Notes: generated by a model not told the origin, from the letters alone. DNA of 64,000 nt from Sinomonas atrocyanea (GCF_030811715.1 NZ_JAUSRH010000006.1:124001-188000); one strand, 5' to 3'; counted from the stretch's first letter, positions 7,930-27,536 are shown. Translations and numbers: made by a program.

Positions 7930-9117
7930 TCAGTCCCGGTAGAGGAGGAGTGCCTCGCCCTGGCCGCCGCCGCCGCAGAGCGCCACGGCCGCCCTGCCGG
8001 AGCCGCGCCGGGCGAGCTCGTGGGCGGCATGGCCGGCGAGCCGGGCGCCCGAGGCGCCGATGGGGTGGCCGAGGGCGATCGCCCCGCCGTGGATGTTGCA
8101 CTTCTCGAGGGGGTAGTCGAGGTCCTTGAGCGACTGGACGGCGACCGAGCCGAACGCCTCGTTGATCTCGATGAAGTCGAGGTCTGCGGTGGTCCACTGC
8201 GCGCGGGAGAGGGCCTGGGAGATGGCGTGGGACGGCTGCGAGTGGAGCGAGTTGTCCGGGCCGGCCACCTGCCCCGGCCTGCCGGCCACGGCGAGCCACT
8301 CCAGGCCGTGCTCCTCGGCGTAGGCGCGGCTGGTCAGGACCAGGGCGGCGGCGCCGTCGGAGAGGGGCGAGGAGTTGCCCGCGGTGATGGTGCCGTCGGC
8401 GGCGAAGGCGGCCCGCAGCGGGGCGAGGGTCTCGCGGGACGTGTTGGGCCGGACCCCCTCGTCGGCGGACAGGAGGATCGGGTCCCCCTTGCGCTGCTTG
8501 ACCTCGATGGGGGCGATCTCCTCGTCGAAGACGCCCTCCTTCTGCGCGACCGCGGCGCGCACGTGCGAGGCGGCGGCGACCTCGTCCTGGGCTGCGCGGC
8601 CGATCCCGAGGGCGAGGTTCCGCATCTCCGTGGACAGGCCCATCGACTGCCCGTCGAACGCGTCCGTGAGGCCGTCGTGCGCGGCGACGTCGAGGGCGCC
8701 GACGGTGCCGTAGGTCCAGCCCTGGCGCGATCCGGGGAGCACGTGCGGGGCCCGGGACATCGACTCCTGGCCGCCTGCCACCACCACGGTGGCGTCCCCG
8801 GCGCGGATCATCCGGGCCGCGTCGATCACGGCCGTGAGGCCGGAGAGGCAGACCTTGTTGATGGTCACGCACGGCACGTCCCAGCCGACGCCCGCGCCGA
8901 TCGCGCTCTGCCTCGCGGGGTTCTGCCCGGCGCCCGCCTGGAGCACCTGGCCCATGATCACCGCGTCCACGGCTTCGGCGCCCACGCGGGCGCGCGCGAT
9001 CGCGGCCGAGATCGCGTGGGTGCCGAGCTCCACTGCGGTGAAGGAGACGAGCTGGCCGTTGAGGCGGCCCAGCGGCGTGCGCGCTGCGGACAGGATGACA
9101 ACGTCGTCGTTGCTCAT
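7930..9117 (-). CDS. Acetyl-CoA C-acetyltransferase (thiolase)
   Basis: This thiolase condenses two acetyl-CoA to acetoacetyl-CoA or cleaves 3-ketoacyl-CoA in fatty-acid degradation. The 395 residues contain the nucleophile Cys90 in [20 protein letters not shown] with the catalytic His, and the second cysteine in [13 protein letters not shown]. The length is normal. It is transcribed leftward with the YbaK-type gene and divergently from rpoB. Whether it is biosynthetic or degradative cannot be decided; no beta-oxidation partner is adjacent. Confidence 0.93.
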   Translation of the reverse strand: MSNDDVVILSAARTPLGRLNGQLVSFTAVELGTHAISAAIARARVGAEAVDAVIMGQVLQAGAGQNPARQSAIGAGVGWDVPCVTINKVCLSGLTAVIDAARMIRAGDATVVVAGGQESMSRAPHVLPGSRQGWTYGTVGALDVAAHDGLTDAFDGQSMGLSTEMRNLALGIGRAAQDEVAAASHVRAAVAQKEGVFDEEIAPIEVKQRKGDPILLSADEGVRPNTSRETLAPLRAAFAADGTITAGNSSPLSDGAAALVLTSRAYAEEHGLEWLAVAGRPGQVAGPDNSLHSQPSHAISQALSRAQWTTADLDFIEINEAFGSVAVQSLKDLDYPLEKCNIHGGAIALGHPIGASGARLAGHAAHELARRGSGRAAVALCGGGGQGEALLLYRD

Positions 9118-9527
9118 GGTGCTTCGCTCCCGGATCTGACGTGCCTGCGGTGCCTGGGGGTGCCCTCAGGCCCCTGTGGTGTCCATCAGGCTACAGCCCC
9201 AGACCCCCGGCAGCGCCAGAGGCCGCCCCGCGGGCCCCGGGTGTACAGTGTGGTTCGCGACCTGTTCGTAGGGCGGCCGGATCGACGGCGATTCCGGCCA
9301 ACGCCACGGGGACACTTGACCCGACGCGCGGTGTGCGGTAGACACGTGCGCCCATCTGCGGTAGGATAAATCTTTGCGTTCTCCCTTTTAACAGCTGTTA
9401 ACCGGTGGTGCCTTCATATAGCGGTGGGCTCTCGGGACGGTCACGCGGTCAACCATGAGGTTCTGCGGGCCAAGGCCCCGTCGGGGGAGGGTGCGGACAA
9501 TCCTGAAGGTCTGTGGAAGGATCCCTC
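9118..9527 (+). promoter_or_regulatory. Upstream region and candidate promoter of rpoBC
   Basis: The 410-nt gap has no convincing gene. The best promoter is TTGACC (9316-9321), 17-nt gap, TAGACA (9339-9344). A second -10-like TAGGAT lies at 9362-9367 before an unusually AT-rich stretch (AAATCTTTGCG, CCTTTTAACAGCTGTTAACC). AACAGCTGTT inside that stretch is a perfect palindrome and a possible operator. The transcript would have a leader of about 180 nt. A thiolase promoter must also lie at the left end. Confidence 0.6.
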
Positions 9528-13028
<3,501 letters not shown>

Positions 13029-13084
13029 CCCTCCACCGCCACCGGCAGCCAAGACTTTCCAGACACGAGAGATAAGGGACCACA

Positions 13085-16984
<3,900 letters not shown>

Positions 16985-17002
16985 TCCGTAGCACGGCACA
17001 GA

Positions 17003-17041
17003 CCGGACGGCCGGCACCCCTCGCGGGTGCCGGCCGTCCGG
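17003..17041 (+). terminator. Terminator of rpoBC
   Basis: There is a perfect 17-bp stem, CCGGACGGCCGGCACCC (17003-17019) with GGGTGCCGGCCGTCCGG (17025-17041), and a 5-nt loop, 19 nt after rpoC. No real T-run follows, as is common in GC-rich actinobacteria. Confidence 0.88.
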
Positions 17042-17064
17042 CATCCCCCCGTCCCTCCTCCGCC

Positions 17065-17321
17065 GAAGTCACCCCGTGGGGCCGCGACGTCACCCCGTAG
17101 GGCCGCGAAGTCACGCCGTGGGGCCGCGACGTCACCCCGGGGGAGCGTGACGTCACCCCGTGGACCGCGACGTCACCTCCGCGACGGACGACGCCGGCAC
17201 TCGCCGTGGCTGCCGACCCGCTCGGTGCGGCGGGCGTCACCGCGGAAGGCGACCGGGCGTCGTCGTGCATCGCGACGGGCGGACCGGGGGCCCCGACCTC
17301 GCGCGTCCACGGGGTGACCTC
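17065..17321. repeat. Six-copy 21-bp direct-repeat array plus one inverted copy before the str operon
   Basis: Units based on GACGTCACCCCGTGGGGCC plus GC start at 17065, 17086, 17107, 17128, 17149 and 17169. The period is 21 bp five times, then 20. Variation is mainly A/C in GA(A/C)GTC and decay of the last two units. A single inverted copy, CCACGGGGTGACCTC, lies at 17307-17321. Each unit has an internal imperfect palindrome around CCCCGTGGGG. A 21-bp step is two helical turns, so all copies face the same side of the DNA. The array lies between the rpoC terminator and the rpsL promoter. Confidence 0.9.
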
Positions 17322-17354
17322 GGCGGACCGGAGGCGGCTGCCGGGGGAGGGCGA

Positions 17355-17627
17355 TTCGGTCCAGCCGCTGGCCCGTGATAGGCTTTCTTCGATTGTTTCT
17401 GTGTGGCAGTGGATGAAGGCCGTCGGGAAAGTCCCTTGGGGCTCAGCGGCGACGGGGCCTGTTTCCGGGTTGCGGGGTTGGTGCGCAACGGATGCCACAC
17501 TTTTGCACGCCTACGGTCGGTTGCCGCGGAAGTGCGAAGCAACCGACAGCGTCCACCGAATCCCTCCATCACGGGGCGACGTGGGCGGAAGTTCAACGAC
17601 GTACGCAAGTACAAAGACGGAGCGATA
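17355..17627 (+). promoter_or_regulatory. Candidate str operon promoter and leader
   Basis: TTCGGT (17355-17360), 18-nt gap, TAGGCT (17379-17384) is the best promoter in the gap. It gives an rpsL leader of about 235 nt. The leader happens to be open in the rpsL frame from 17403, but that translation resembles no ribosomal protein and is treated as untranslated. Confidence 0.5.
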
Positions 17628-18002
17628 GTGCCTACTATTCAGCAGCTGGTCCGGAAGGGCCGCACGCCGAAGGTCTCCAAGACCAAGGCCCCTGCCCTCA
17701 AGGGCAGCCCCATGCGTCGTGGCGTGTGCACCCGTGTGTACACCACGACCCCGAAGAAGCCGAACTCCGCGCTCCGCAAGGTCGCGCGCGTCCGCCTCAA
17801 CGGCGGCGTCGAGGTCACGGCGTACATCCCCGGCGTCGGCCACAACCTCCAGGAGCACTCGATCGTGCTCGTGCGCGGCGGCCGCGTGAAGGACCTTCCC
17901 GGTGTCCGCTACAAGATCGTCCGCGGTGCCCTCGACACCCAGGGTGTCAAGAACCGCCAGCAGGCCCGCAGCCGCTACGGCGCCAAGAAGGAGAAGAAGT
18001 AA
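17628..18002 (+). CDS. rpsL: Small ribosomal subunit protein S12 (uS12)
   Basis: S12 sits at the decoding centre and governs accuracy. GTG 17628 ([11 protein letters not shown]) gives the canonical 124 residues. The longer open frame from 17403 is rejected because S12 always begins at PTI. Streptomycin-determining lysines are wild type ([12 protein letters not shown] and [12 protein letters not shown]), so no resistance is predicted. The stop overlaps the rpsG start by one base. Confidence 0.98.
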   Translation: MPTIQQLVRKGRTPKVSKTKAPALKGSPMRRGVCTRVYTTTPKKPNSALRKVARVRLNGGVEVTAYIPGVGHNLQEHSIVLVRGGRVKDLPGVRYKIVRGALDTQGVKNRQQARSRYGAKKEKK

Positions 18003-18472
18003 TGCCTCGTAAGGGCCCTGCCCCGAAGCGTCCTCTCGTCGTCGACCCGGTCTACGGTTCGCCGCTCGTGACGCAGCTCATCAACAAGGTCCTCGTGGAC
18101 GGCAAGAAGTCCACCGCCGAGCGCATCGTCTACGGTGCCCTTGAGGGCGCCCGCCAGAAGACGGGCAACGACCCCGTCGCTGCGCTGAAGAAGGCCATGG
18201 ACAACGTCCGCCCGACCCTCGAGGTCCGCTCCCGCCGCGTCGGCGGCGCGACCTACCAGGTTCCGGTCGAGGTCAAGCCCGGCCGCGCCACCGCGCTGGC
18301 CCTCCGCTGGCTCGTCGGCTACTCGAAGGCCCGCCGCGAGAAGACGATGACCGAGCGTCTCCAGAACGAGATCCTCGACGCCTCGAACGGCCTCGGTGCC
18401 GCTGTGAAGCGCCGCGAGGACACGCACAAGATGGCCGAGTCCAACAAGGCCTTCGCCCACTACCGCTGGTAA
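18002..18472 (+). CDS. rpsG: Small ribosomal subunit protein S7 (uS7)
   Basis: S7 nucleates the 30S head and contacts E-site tRNA; in other bacteria it represses part of the str operon. The 156-residue product begins [20 protein letters not shown], ends AFAHYRW, and includes the RNA-binding [21 protein letters not shown] at 18002 shares one base with the rpsL stop. A hairpin separates it from fusA. Confidence 0.98.
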   Translation: MPRKGPAPKRPLVVDPVYGSPLVTQLINKVLVDGKKSTAERIVYGALEGARQKTGNDPVAALKKAMDNVRPTLEVRSRRVGGATYQVPVEVKPGRATALALRWLVGYSKARREKTMTERLQNEILDASNGLGAAVKRREDTHKMAESNKAFAHYRW

Positions 18473-18479
18473 TGCCAGG

Positions 18480-18514
18480 GTTCGCCGCCGGCCCCACGAG
18501 GGCCGGCGGCGAAC
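18480..18514 (+). terminator. Intra-operon hairpin between rpsG and fusA
   Basis: There is a perfect stem of about 15 bp: GTTCGCCGCCGGCCC (18480-18494) with GGGCCGGCGGCGAAC (18500-18514), and a 5-nt loop. It lacks a T-run and sits inside the str operon, so it may be a partial terminator, RNA-stability element or control site. Confidence 0.6.
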
Positions 18515-18546
18515 GTGCAGCCATTTAGGACAAACAGGGAGACACC

Positions 18547-20661
18547 GTGGCACTCGACGTGCTTACCGACCTCAGCAGGGTCCGCAACATCGGCATCATG
18601 GCGCACATCGATGCCGGCAAGACCACCACGACCGAGCGCATTCTCTTCTACACGGGCATGACGCACAAGATCGGCGAGACGCACGACGGCGCCTCGACGA
18701 CCGACTGGATGGAGCAGGAGAAGGAGCGCGGCATCACCATCACGTCTGCCGCCGTGTCCTGCTTCTGGAACAACAACCAGATCAACATCATCGATACGCC
18801 CGGCCACGTGGACTTCACGGTCGAGGTCGAGCGCTCCCTGCGCGTGCTCGATGGCGCCGTCGCCGTCTTCGACGGCAAGGAGGGTGTCGAGCCGCAGTCC
18901 GAGACGGTGTGGCGCCAGGCTGACAAGTACGACGTCCCGCGCATCTGCTTCGTCAACAAGATGGACAAGCTCGGCGCCGACTTCTACTTCACGGTCGACA
19001 CCATCGTGAAGCGCCTCGGTGCCAAGCCGCTCGTCATGCAGCTGCCCATCGGCTCCGAGAGCGAGTTCATCGGCGTCGTCGACCTGCTCACCATGAAGGC
19101 CCTCGTCTGGCCTGGCGACGCCAAGGGCGACGTGACCATGGGTGCCTCCTACGAGACCCGCGAGATCCCCGCGGACCTGCAGGAGAAGGCCGAGCAGTAC
19201 CGCCACGAGCTCGTCGAGGCCGTCGCCGAGGCGTCCGAGGAGCTCATGGAGAAGTACCTCGAGGGCGAGGAGCTCACCCTCGAGGAGCTCAAGGCCGGCA
19301 TCCGCAAGCTCACGGTCAACTCGGAGATCTACCCCGTGTTCTGTGGCTCCGCGTTCAAGAACCGCGGCGTCCAGCCGATGCTCGACGCGGTCATCGACTA
19401 CCTCCCGTCCCCGCTCGACGTGCCCGCCATGATCGGCCACGACCCGAAGGACGAGACGGTCGAGATGACCCGCAAGCCGAGCGAGGACGAGCCGTTCTCC
19501 GCTCTGGCGTTCAAGATCGCGGCGCACCCGTTCTTCGGCCAGCTCAACTTCATCCGCGTGTACTCGGGCAAGGCGACCTCGGGCATGCAGGTGCTGAACT
19601 CGACGAAGGGCAAGAAGGAGCGCCTCGGCAAGCTCTTCCAGATGCACGCCAACAAGGAGAACCCCGTCGAGGAGCTCCACGCTGGCCACATCTACGCGGT
19701 GATCGGCCTCAAGGACACCACGACCGGCGACACGCTGTGCGACATGGCGAACCCGATCGTCCTCGAGTCGATGACCTTCCCCGAGCCCGTGATCTTCGTG
19801 GCCATCGAGCCGAAGACCAAGGGCGACCAGGAGAAGCTCTCCACCGCCATCCAGAAGCTCTCCGCTGAGGACCCGACGTTCACCGTCTCCCTCAACGAGG
19901 AGACCGGCCAGACCGAGATCGGCGGCATGGGCGAGCTCCACCTGGACATCCTGGTGGACCGCATGCGCCGCGAGTTCAAGGTCGAGGCCAACGTGGGCAA
20001 GCCGCAGGTGGCCTACCGCGAGACCATCAAGAAGAAGGTCGAGAAGGTCGACTACACGCACAAGAAGCAGACTGGCGGTTCCGGCCAGTTCGCGAAGGTG
20101 CAGGTCACGTTCGAGCCGCTCGACACGGCCGAGGGCACGTTCTACGAGTTCGTGAACGCCGTCACCGGCGGTCGCGTCCCGCGCGAGTACATCCCGAGCG
20201 TGGACGCGGGCATCCAGGACGCCATGCAGTTCGGCATCCTGGCGGGCTACCCGATGGTGGGCGTGAAGGCGTCGCTCACCGACGGTGCCTACCACGACGT
20301 CGACTCCTCGGAGATGGCGTTCAAGATCGCCGGTTCGCAGGTGTTCAAGGAGGGCGCACGCCGCGCCAACCCGGTGCTCCTCGAGCCGCTCATGGCCGTC
20401 GAGGTCCGTACGCCCGAGGAGTACATGGGCGACGTCATCGGCGACCTGAACTCCCGCCGTGGCCAGATCCAGGCCATGGAGGACGCTGTCGGCGTCAAGG
20501 TCATCCGCGCCCTCGTGCCGCTGTCCGAGATGTTCGGCTACATCGGCGACCTTCGCTCGAAGACCCAGGGACGTGCTGTCTACTCCATGCAGTTCGACAG
20601 CTACTCCGAGGTCCCGAAGGCCGTCGCCGACGAGATCATCCAGAAGTCGCGCGGCGAGTAG
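18547..20661 (+). CDS. fusA: Elongation factor G
   Basis: EF-G drives ribosomal translocation and, with RRF, ribosome recycling by GTP hydrolysis. The 704 residues show the P-loop [18 protein letters not shown] (switch I), DTPGHVDFT and NKMDKLGA, then the domain II-V sequence. GTG 18547 follows ACAGGGAGACACC. It belongs to the str operon; tuf lies 199 nt further with its own candidate promoter. Confidence 0.98.
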   Translation: MALDVLTDLSRVRNIGIMAHIDAGKTTTTERILFYTGMTHKIGETHDGASTTDWMEQEKERGITITSAAVSCFWNNNQINIIDTPGHVDFTVEVERSLRVLDGAVAVFDGKEGVEPQSETVWRQADKYDVPRICFVNKMDKLGADFYFTVDTIVKRLGAKPLVMQLPIGSESEFIGVVDLLTMKALVWPGDAKGDVTMGASYETREIPADLQEKAEQYRHELVEAVAEASEELMEKYLEGEELTLEELKAGIRKLTVNSEIYPVFCGSAFKNRGVQPMLDAVIDYLPSPLDVPAMIGHDPKDETVEMTRKPSEDEPFSALAFKIAAHPFFGQLNFIRVYSGKATSGMQVLNSTKGKKERLGKLFQMHANKENPVEELHAGHIYAVIGLKDTTTGDTLCDMANPIVLESMTFPEPVIFVAIEPKTKGDQEKLSTAIQKLSAEDPTFTVSLNEETGQTEIGGMGELHLDILVDRMRREFKVEANVGKPQVAYRETIKKKVEKVDYTHKKQTGGSGQFAKVQVTFEPLDTAEGTFYEFVNAVTGGRVPREYIPSVDAGIQDAMQFGILAGYPMVGVKASLTDGAYHDVDSSEMAFKIAGSQVFKEGARRANPVLLEPLMAVEVRTPEEYMGDVIGDLNSRRGQIQAMEDAVGVKVIRALVPLSEMFGYIGDLRSKTQGRAVYSMQFDSYSEVPKAVADEIIQKSRGE

Positions 20662-20763
20662 TTCACCGATCGCGGCTCGCCGCCGCCGGCACCGGTCCTC
20701 AGGGGCTGGGACGCACGACGGCGGCGGGTCGCCCTCCGCGCGGGAGCCGACTTCCGCGTGATT

Positions 20764-20792
20764 TCACGAAAAAACACAGCCCACAGTAGACT
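20764..20792 (+). promoter_or_regulatory. Candidate tuf promoter
   Basis: TTCACG (20764-20769), 17-nt gap, TAGACT (20787-20792) lies in the AT-richer part of the fusA-tuf gap. It would allow extra EF-Tu synthesis beyond str-operon read-through. The good ribosome site TAGGAGGAACAA precedes tuf. Upstream in the same gap is a copy of the dispersed word GACGCACGACGGCG (20710-20723). Confidence 0.55.
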
Positions 20793-20860
20793 TGCACAAG
20801 TTTCAGTTGCGACAGTCGCGGCTGGAAGCAGTCTTCTGAATCCAGTTCTAGGAGGAACAA

Positions 20861-22051
<1,191 letters not shown>

Positions 22052-22090
22052 TTCCTCGCGGAACTGCTGGCCTGAGGGCCGGATCTGGAA

Positions 22091-22121
22091 GGACCCCGTC
22101 GCACCTAGTGCGGCGGGGTCC
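22091..22121 (+). terminator. Terminator of tuf / str operon
   Basis: There is a 14-bp stem, GGACCCCGTCGCAC (22091-22104) with GTGCGGCGGGGTCC (22108-22121), containing one G-T pair and a 3-nt loop. TTCTGTCT follows. It lies between tuf and the convergent beta-glucosidase. Confidence 0.88.
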
Positions 22122-22161
22122 TTCTGTCTCTGTCGGCGGTCGGGCGCCAGCGGCCCGCCGG

Positions 22162-23658
22162 TCAGGCGCTGACCGCCGGCCTGTGCCGGGCGCGGGCGAG
22201 CCGCCGCAGCCAGTAGTAGGAGGCCTTCGGCGTCCGCTCGAGCGTGGCGAAGTCCGTGTGCACGAGCCCGAACCGCTGCGTGTAGCCCGCCGCCCACTCG
22301 AAGTTGTCCATGAGCGTCCACACGTACCACCCACGCAGGTCGACGCCCTCGGCGGGGCCACCCGGCTCCACGGCGGCGAGCGCCGCCTCGAGGTGCGAGG
22401 CCAGGTAGGCGATCCGCTCGTCGTCGTACACCATCCCGTCTGCCTGGGCGGGCTCGGGGAAGCTCGCCCCGCTCTCGGTGATGTAGATCGGGGGAAGGGC
22501 GTCGCCGTAGCGCTTCTTGAGCTCGGACAGGACCACCCCGCAGTACTTGGGGGAGATGGGCCAGCCGAAGCCCGTGCTCGCGTACTCGGGGAAGTCCGCG
22601 AGGTGGAACGGCACCTTCGTCATGGCCTTCGTGGGCTTCACGCCCTCCGGCGTGGGCCCCGGCCCGGAGCGGATCCGAGCGGGGTAGTAGTAGTTGACAC
22701 CGTAGAAGTCGAGCGGCTGGTGGATCGTGGCGAGGTCCTCCGGGCGCGGGTCGCGCAGCGCGTGGAAGAACCGGCGCGCGAGGAAGGGCGGCTTGGGGTA
22801 GCGCCCCAGGAGGATCGGGTCCGCGTAGAGGCGGTTGACCATGAGGTCGACGACGCGGGCATGGATCCAGTCGAGCGGATGGACGCCCGCCGGGTGCACG
22901 GGGGCGTGCATGTTCGTCACCCCGATCGAGCCCCGGGCGCCCGAGGCACGGAGGGCCTGCACGGACAGGCCGTGGGCCAGGAGCTGGTGGTGCACGGCGG
23001 GCATGGCCTCGAACAGGAGCTGCTTGCCCGGGGCGTGGATGCCCACCGCGTAGCCGTTCAGGGTGACCGACACCGGCTCGTTGAGGGTCACCCAGCGGTC
23101 CACACGGTCGCCGAAGCGGCGGCCGGCCTCAGCGGCGAAGGCAGCGCACCGTTCGGCGGTCTCGCGGCTCAGCCACCCGCCGTCGTGCTCGAGGGGGAGC
23201 GGCGTGTCCCAGTGGTACAGCGTGGCCATGGGGGAGAGGCCGCAGGCGAGCATGTCGTCGATGAGCCGGTCGTAGAAGTCCCAGCCCTTCTCATTCCACG
23301 CCCCCCGGCCGTCCGGCTGCACGCGCGGCCAGGCGATCGAGAAGCGGTAGGAGTCCACCCCGAGGTCCGTGAGCAGCGCCAGGTCCTCATGGCTGCGGTG
23401 GTAGTGGTCGCACGCCACGGCGGGGGAGTCCCCGTGCGCGATCATCCCCGGGCGCGCGGCGAACTCGTCCCACCCCGAGGGGCCGCGGCCGTCCTCGTCG
23501 AGTGCCCCCTCGATCTGGAATGCCGCCGTCGCCACCCCGAGCGTGAAGCCGTCCGGGATGCGGCCGGCCAAGGCCTCCACGGCCGAGGCGGCGGGACTGA
23601 CAGGAGTTGTGGGACCATGGTCGGGGCCCGGAGCCGGTGACTGGTCCGCGGGGAGCAT
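22162..23658 (-). CDS. GH1 family beta-glucosidase
   Basis: This is a retaining glycoside hydrolase of family 1, acting on beta-glucosides such as cellobiose. Its (beta/alpha)8 barrel is complete in 498 residues. Visible features are the substrate-binding QIEGA, the acid/base Glu194 in TLNEP, nucleophile Glu395 in YITESG, and the sugar-contacting WTLMDNFEW. There is no signal peptide, so it is cytoplasmic. ATG 23658 leaves about 30 unstructured residues before the barrel. It stands alone between the str and S10 operons with no sugar transporter next to it, so its physiological substrate is unknown. Confidence 0.93.
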   Translation of the reverse strand: MLPADQSPAPGPDHGPTTPVSPAASAVEALAGRIPDGFTLGVATAAFQIEGALDEDGRGPSGWDEFAARPGMIAHGDSPAVACDHYHRSHEDLALLTDLGVDSYRFSIAWPRVQPDGRGAWNEKGWDFYDRLIDDMLACGLSPMATLYHWDTPLPLEHDGGWLSRETAERCAAFAAEAGRRFGDRVDRWVTLNEPVSVTLNGYAVGIHAPGKQLLFEAMPAVHHQLLAHGLSVQALRASGARGSIGVTNMHAPVHPAGVHPLDWIHARVVDLMVNRLYADPILLGRYPKPPFLARRFFHALRDPRPEDLATIHQPLDFYGVNYYYPARIRSGPGPTPEGVKPTKAMTKVPFHLADFPEYASTGFGWPISPKYCGVVLSELKKRYGDALPPIYITESGASFPEPAQADGMVYDDERIAYLASHLEAALAAVEPGGPAEGVDLRGWYVWTLMDNFEWAAGYTQRFGLVHTDFATLERTPKASYYWLRRLARARHRPAVSA

Positions 23659-24042
23659 GGGACTATGATCCTCAGCACAGTCCCCGAGGGCAATGGGGCG
23701 CCGTCCGCCGGTCTTCGAGGGCCCGATTGGCGCATGGCGCAGATGTCTGGCAGACTAGATGAGTTGTTCAAGCGCTCCTTCGTGTCCCGATCCGGATAAT
23801 GCCGGGTGCAGGGTCCAGGCTGGAGCCCAAATATGACCCACCTTCGCGAAAGAGGCTAGGGGACCGTGTGCGCCAGCGGCGCGACACGCCCGACCGCGGG
23901 GGTCGGAGAGGCCGGCTGTCTGAGGAACCCGGGATACCGGATTCAGGCAGTGCTGCCGGTGGTGGTCGTGACCTTGAATGCTTCGGCAGCCACAGCCAAC
24001 AGAACAGTGCAGTGCTAAGACGACGAAAGCGAGTCAGGCGAT
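23659..24042 (+). promoter_or_regulatory. S10 operon upstream region and leader
   Basis: The 384-nt gap has no convincing gene. The best promoter guess is TTGGCG (23727-23732), 18-nt gap, CAGACT (23751-23756). A GATAAT (23795-23800) is an alternative -10 without a clear -35. The transcript would carry a leader of roughly 270 nt, the usual place for L4-type autogenous control, but no specific fold was recognised. The left end must also hold the beta-glucosidase promoter. Confidence 0.4.
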
Positions 24043-24351
24043 ATGGCGGGACAGAAGATCCGCATCCGGCTGAAGTCGTATGACCACGAGGTCATCGATA
24101 CTTCGGCTCGGAAGATCGTTGAGACGGTCACGCGCGCAGGCGCAACGGTGGTGGGCCCCGTCCCGCTCCCCACGGAGAAGAACGTGTACTGCGTCATCCG
24201 CTCTCCGCACAAGTACAAGGACAGCCGCGAGCACTTTGAGATGCGCACGCACAAGCGGCTGATCGACATCATCGACCCGACGCCCAAGGCTGTCGACTCG
24301 CTCATGCGTCTCGACCTGCCGGCCGACGTCAACATCGAAATCAAGCTCTAA
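24043..24351 (+). CDS. rpsJ: Small ribosomal subunit protein S10 (uS10)
   Basis: S10 is a 30S head protein and, as NusE, a partner of NusB in antitermination. The 102-residue sequence is standard ([33 protein letters not shown]). It is the first gene of the S10 operon, and rplC follows after 21 nt. Confidence 0.98.
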   Translation: MAGQKIRIRLKSYDHEVIDTSARKIVETVTRAGATVVGPVPLPTEKNVYCVIRSPHKYKDSREHFEMRTHKRLIDIIDPTPKAVDSLMRLDLPADVNIEIKL

Positions 24352-24372
24352 GAGGGAGGTGCTGAGAGAACT

Positions 24373-25023
24373 ATGACCGCAACCCGCAATGTGAAGGGCC
24401 TGCTGGGCACGAAGCTCGGCATGACCCAGGTCTGGGACGAGAACAACAAGCTCATCCCCGTCACTGTCGTTAAGGCCGACGCCAACGTCGTCACCCAGCT
24501 CCGCAACGCCGAGACCGACGGCTACACCGCCGTCCAGATCGGCTACGGCCAGATTGACCCGCGCAAGGTCAACAAGCCGCTCACCGGCCACTTCGAGAAG
24601 GCCGGCGTGACCCCGCGCCGCCACCTCGTCGAGGTCCGCACCGCCGACGCCGAGTCCTACGAGCTGGGCCAGGAGCTCTCCGTGGAGACCTTCGAGGCCG
24701 GCCAGAAGATCGACATCGTCGGCACCACCAAGGGCAAGGGCTTCGCCGGTGTCATGAAGCGTCACGGCTTCTCCGGCGTCGGTGCCTCCCACGGTGCCCA
24801 CAAGAACCACCGCAAGCCCGGTTCCATCGGTGCCTGCGCCACCCCGGGCCGCGTCTTCAAGGGCCTCCGCATGGCCGGTCGCATGGGCAATGTGCGCCAG
24901 ACGACCATGAACCTCACCGTCCACGCCGTGGATGCCGAGAACTCGCTGCTCCTCATCAAGGGCGCCCTCCCCGGTGCCCGCGGCTCGGTCGTCCTCGTCC
25001 GCACCGCCGTGAAGGGAGCCTGA
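24373..25023 (+). CDS. rplC: Large ribosomal subunit protein L3 (uL3)
   Basis: L3 is an early 50S assembly protein whose loop reaches toward the peptidyl-transferase centre. The 216 residues include [18 protein letters not shown] and the modified-Gln region [22 protein letters not shown] 24373 follows GAGGGAGGTGCTG. rplD starts 4 nt after the stop. Confidence 0.98.
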   Translation: MTATRNVKGLLGTKLGMTQVWDENNKLIPVTVVKADANVVTQLRNAETDGYTAVQIGYGQIDPRKVNKPLTGHFEKAGVTPRRHLVEVRTADAESYELGQELSVETFEAGQKIDIVGTTKGKGFAGVMKRHGFSGVGASHGAHKNHRKPGSIGACATPGRVFKGLRMAGRMGNVRQTTMNLTVHAVDAENSLLLIKGALPGARGSVVLVRTAVKGA

Positions 25024-25027
25024 ACTC

Positions 25028-25648
25028 ATGGCTAACGCAACTGTCAAGGTCGATCTCCCCGCCGAGATCTTCGACGTCCAGACCAACGTCCCGCTTCTGC
25101 ACCAGGTTGTCGTCGCCCAGCTGGCCGCTGCACGCCAGGGCACGCACAAGGTGAAGAGCCGCGGCGAGGTCTCCGGCGCCGGCCGCAAGCCGTTCAAGCA
25201 GAAGGGCACCGGCCGCGCCCGCCAGGGCTCGATCCGCGCCCCGCACATGACCGGCGGCGGCGTCGTGCACGGTCCCGTGCCGCGCGACTACAGCCAGCGC
25301 ACCCCCAAGAAGATGAAGGCCGCTGCCCTCCGCGGCGCCCTCTCGGACCGGGCCCGCAACGGCCGGATCCACGTCGTCGAGTCCCTCGTCTCCGGCGAGA
25401 AGCCGAGCACGAAGGGCGCCCTCGAGACGCTGCGCGGCCTCTCCGAGCGGAAGAACCTGCTCGTCGTGATCGACCGCGCGGACGAGCTGGCCGCCCTCTC
25501 GGTCCGCAACCTCGCCGAGGTGCACGCGATCTACGCCGACCAGCTGAACACGTACGACGTTCTCGTCTCCGACGACGTGGTCTTCACGAAGGCTGCATTC
25601 GACGCGTTCGTGGCGTCCAAGTCCAAGAATGAGGAGGGCTCCAAGTGA
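25028..25648 (+). CDS. rplD: Large ribosomal subunit protein L4 (uL4)
   Basis: L4 lines the exit tunnel; in enterobacteria it also represses the S10 operon. The 206 residues contain the tunnel loop ([33 protein letters not shown]). Its stop overlaps the rplW GTG by 4 nt (GTGA), implying coupled translation. Confidence 0.98.
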   Translation: MANATVKVDLPAEIFDVQTNVPLLHQVVVAQLAAARQGTHKVKSRGEVSGAGRKPFKQKGTGRARQGSIRAPHMTGGGVVHGPVPRDYSQRTPKKMKAAALRGALSDRARNGRIHVVESLVSGEKPSTKGALETLRGLSERKNLLVVIDRADELAALSVRNLAEVHAIYADQLNTYDVLVSDDVVFTKAAFDAFVASKSKNEEGSK

Positions 25649-25953
25649 GCGCATCCAGCTACAAGGACCCGCGCGACGTCATCCTCGCGCCGGTCGTCTC
25701 CGAGAAGAGCTACGGGCTGATCGACGAGGGCAAGTACACCTTCCTGGTGGACCCGCGCTCGAACAAGACCGAGATCAAGATCGCGATCGAGCGCATCTTC
25801 TCGGTCAAGGTCGACTCGATCAACACGCTCAACCGCCCGGGCAAGCGCAAGCGCACCAAGTTCGGCTGGGGCGAGCGCAAGAGCACCAAGCGTGCCATCG
25901 TCACTCTCAAGGACGGCAGCACGATCGACATCTTCGGCGGTCCGCTCGCCTGA
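25645..25953 (+). CDS. rplW: Large ribosomal subunit protein L23 (uL23)
   Basis: L23 sits at the tunnel exit and is the docking site for trigger factor and SRP. The 102 residues begin with a GTG that overlaps rplD ([20 protein letters not shown]). The exit-tunnel loop [20 protein letters not shown] is intact. Confidence 0.97.
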   Translation: MSASSYKDPRDVILAPVVSEKSYGLIDEGKYTFLVDPRSNKTEIKIAIERIFSVKVDSINTLNRPGKRKRTKFGWGERKSTKRAIVTLKDGSTIDIFGGPLA

Positions 25954-25983
25954 GCGGAGACCACTTTAACGAGGAACAGGTAA

Positions 25984-26823
<840 letters not shown>

Positions 26824-26835
26824 GAGCCTGGACAC

Positions 26836-27117
26836 ATGCCACGCAGCCTGAAGAAGGGTCCTTTCGTTGACCAGCACCTCTTTGTGAAGGTCGCCAAGGA
26901 AAACGAGAAGGGCACCAAGAACGTCATCAAGACCTGGTCCCGCCGTTCGATGATCGTCCCCGACATGCTCGGGCACACGATCGCCGTGCACGACGGACGC
27001 AAGCACATCCCGGTCTTCGTCACCGAGTCGATGGTCGGGCACAAGCTCGGCGAATTCGCCCCGACGCGGACTTTCCGCGGCCACGTGAAGGACGACAAGA
27101 AGGGCAAGCGCCGCTGA
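26836..27117 (+). CDS. rpsS: Small ribosomal subunit protein S19 (uS19)
   Basis: S19 binds S13 in the 30S head near the A-site finger. The 93-residue sequence is canonical ([54 protein letters not shown]). The ribosome site is TAGGAGCC. rplV follows after 53 nt. Confidence 0.98.
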   Translation: MPRSLKKGPFVDQHLFVKVAKENEKGTKNVIKTWSRRSMIVPDMLGHTIAVHDGRKHIPVFVTESMVGHKLGEFAPTRTFRGHVKDDKKGKRR

Positions 27118-27170
27118 TTCCTGCCGCAAGGCAGCAGCAGCGCTGAGCTCTGAGAAAGAGAAGGAAAGCA

Positions 27171-27536
27171 ATGGAAGCCAAGGCAATTGCGCGTCACATC
27201 CGCGTAACGCCGATGAAGGCCCGGCGCGTCGTCAACCTTGTTCGTGGCAAGCAGGCGAATGAGGCTCTGGCGATCCTGAAGTTCGCCCAGCAGGCGGCTT
27301 CGGAGCCGGTGTACAAGGTCCTCGCGTCCGCGGTGGCCAACGCCCGTGTCCTCGCCGACCGCGACGGTGTCGCGTTCGACGAGAGCGACCTCTACATCTC
27401 TGAGGCGTTCGTTGACGAGGGTCCGACCATGAAGCGGTTCCAGCCGCGTGCCCAGGGCCGCGCCTACCGCATCAAGAAGCGCACCAGCCACATCACCGTG
27501 GTCGTCGCGACGCCCGAGAACGAGGAGGTCCGGTAA
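27171..27536 (+). CDS. rplV: Large ribosomal subunit protein L22 (uL22)
   Basis: L22 lines the peptide tunnel and is a site of macrolide-resistance changes. The 121 residues include [17 protein letters not shown] and the beta-hairpin [20 protein letters not shown], which has no obvious insertion. rpsC starts directly at the next base. Confidence 0.98.
   Translation: MEAKAIARHIRVTPMKARRVVNLVRGKQANEALAILKFAQQAASEPVYKVLASAVANARVLADRDGVAFDESDLYISEAFVDEGPTMKRFQPRAQGRAYRIKKRTSHITVVVATPENEEVR

Noticed and set aside
17065-17190. 21-bp array as a CRISPR array
   Set aside because: The units are contiguous with no unique spacers, and no cas genes are in the window.
17403-17627. 75-codon in-frame extension upstream of rpsL
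   Set aside because: S12 is always about 124 residues starting PTI; the extension has no similarity, and the promoter's leader accounts for it.
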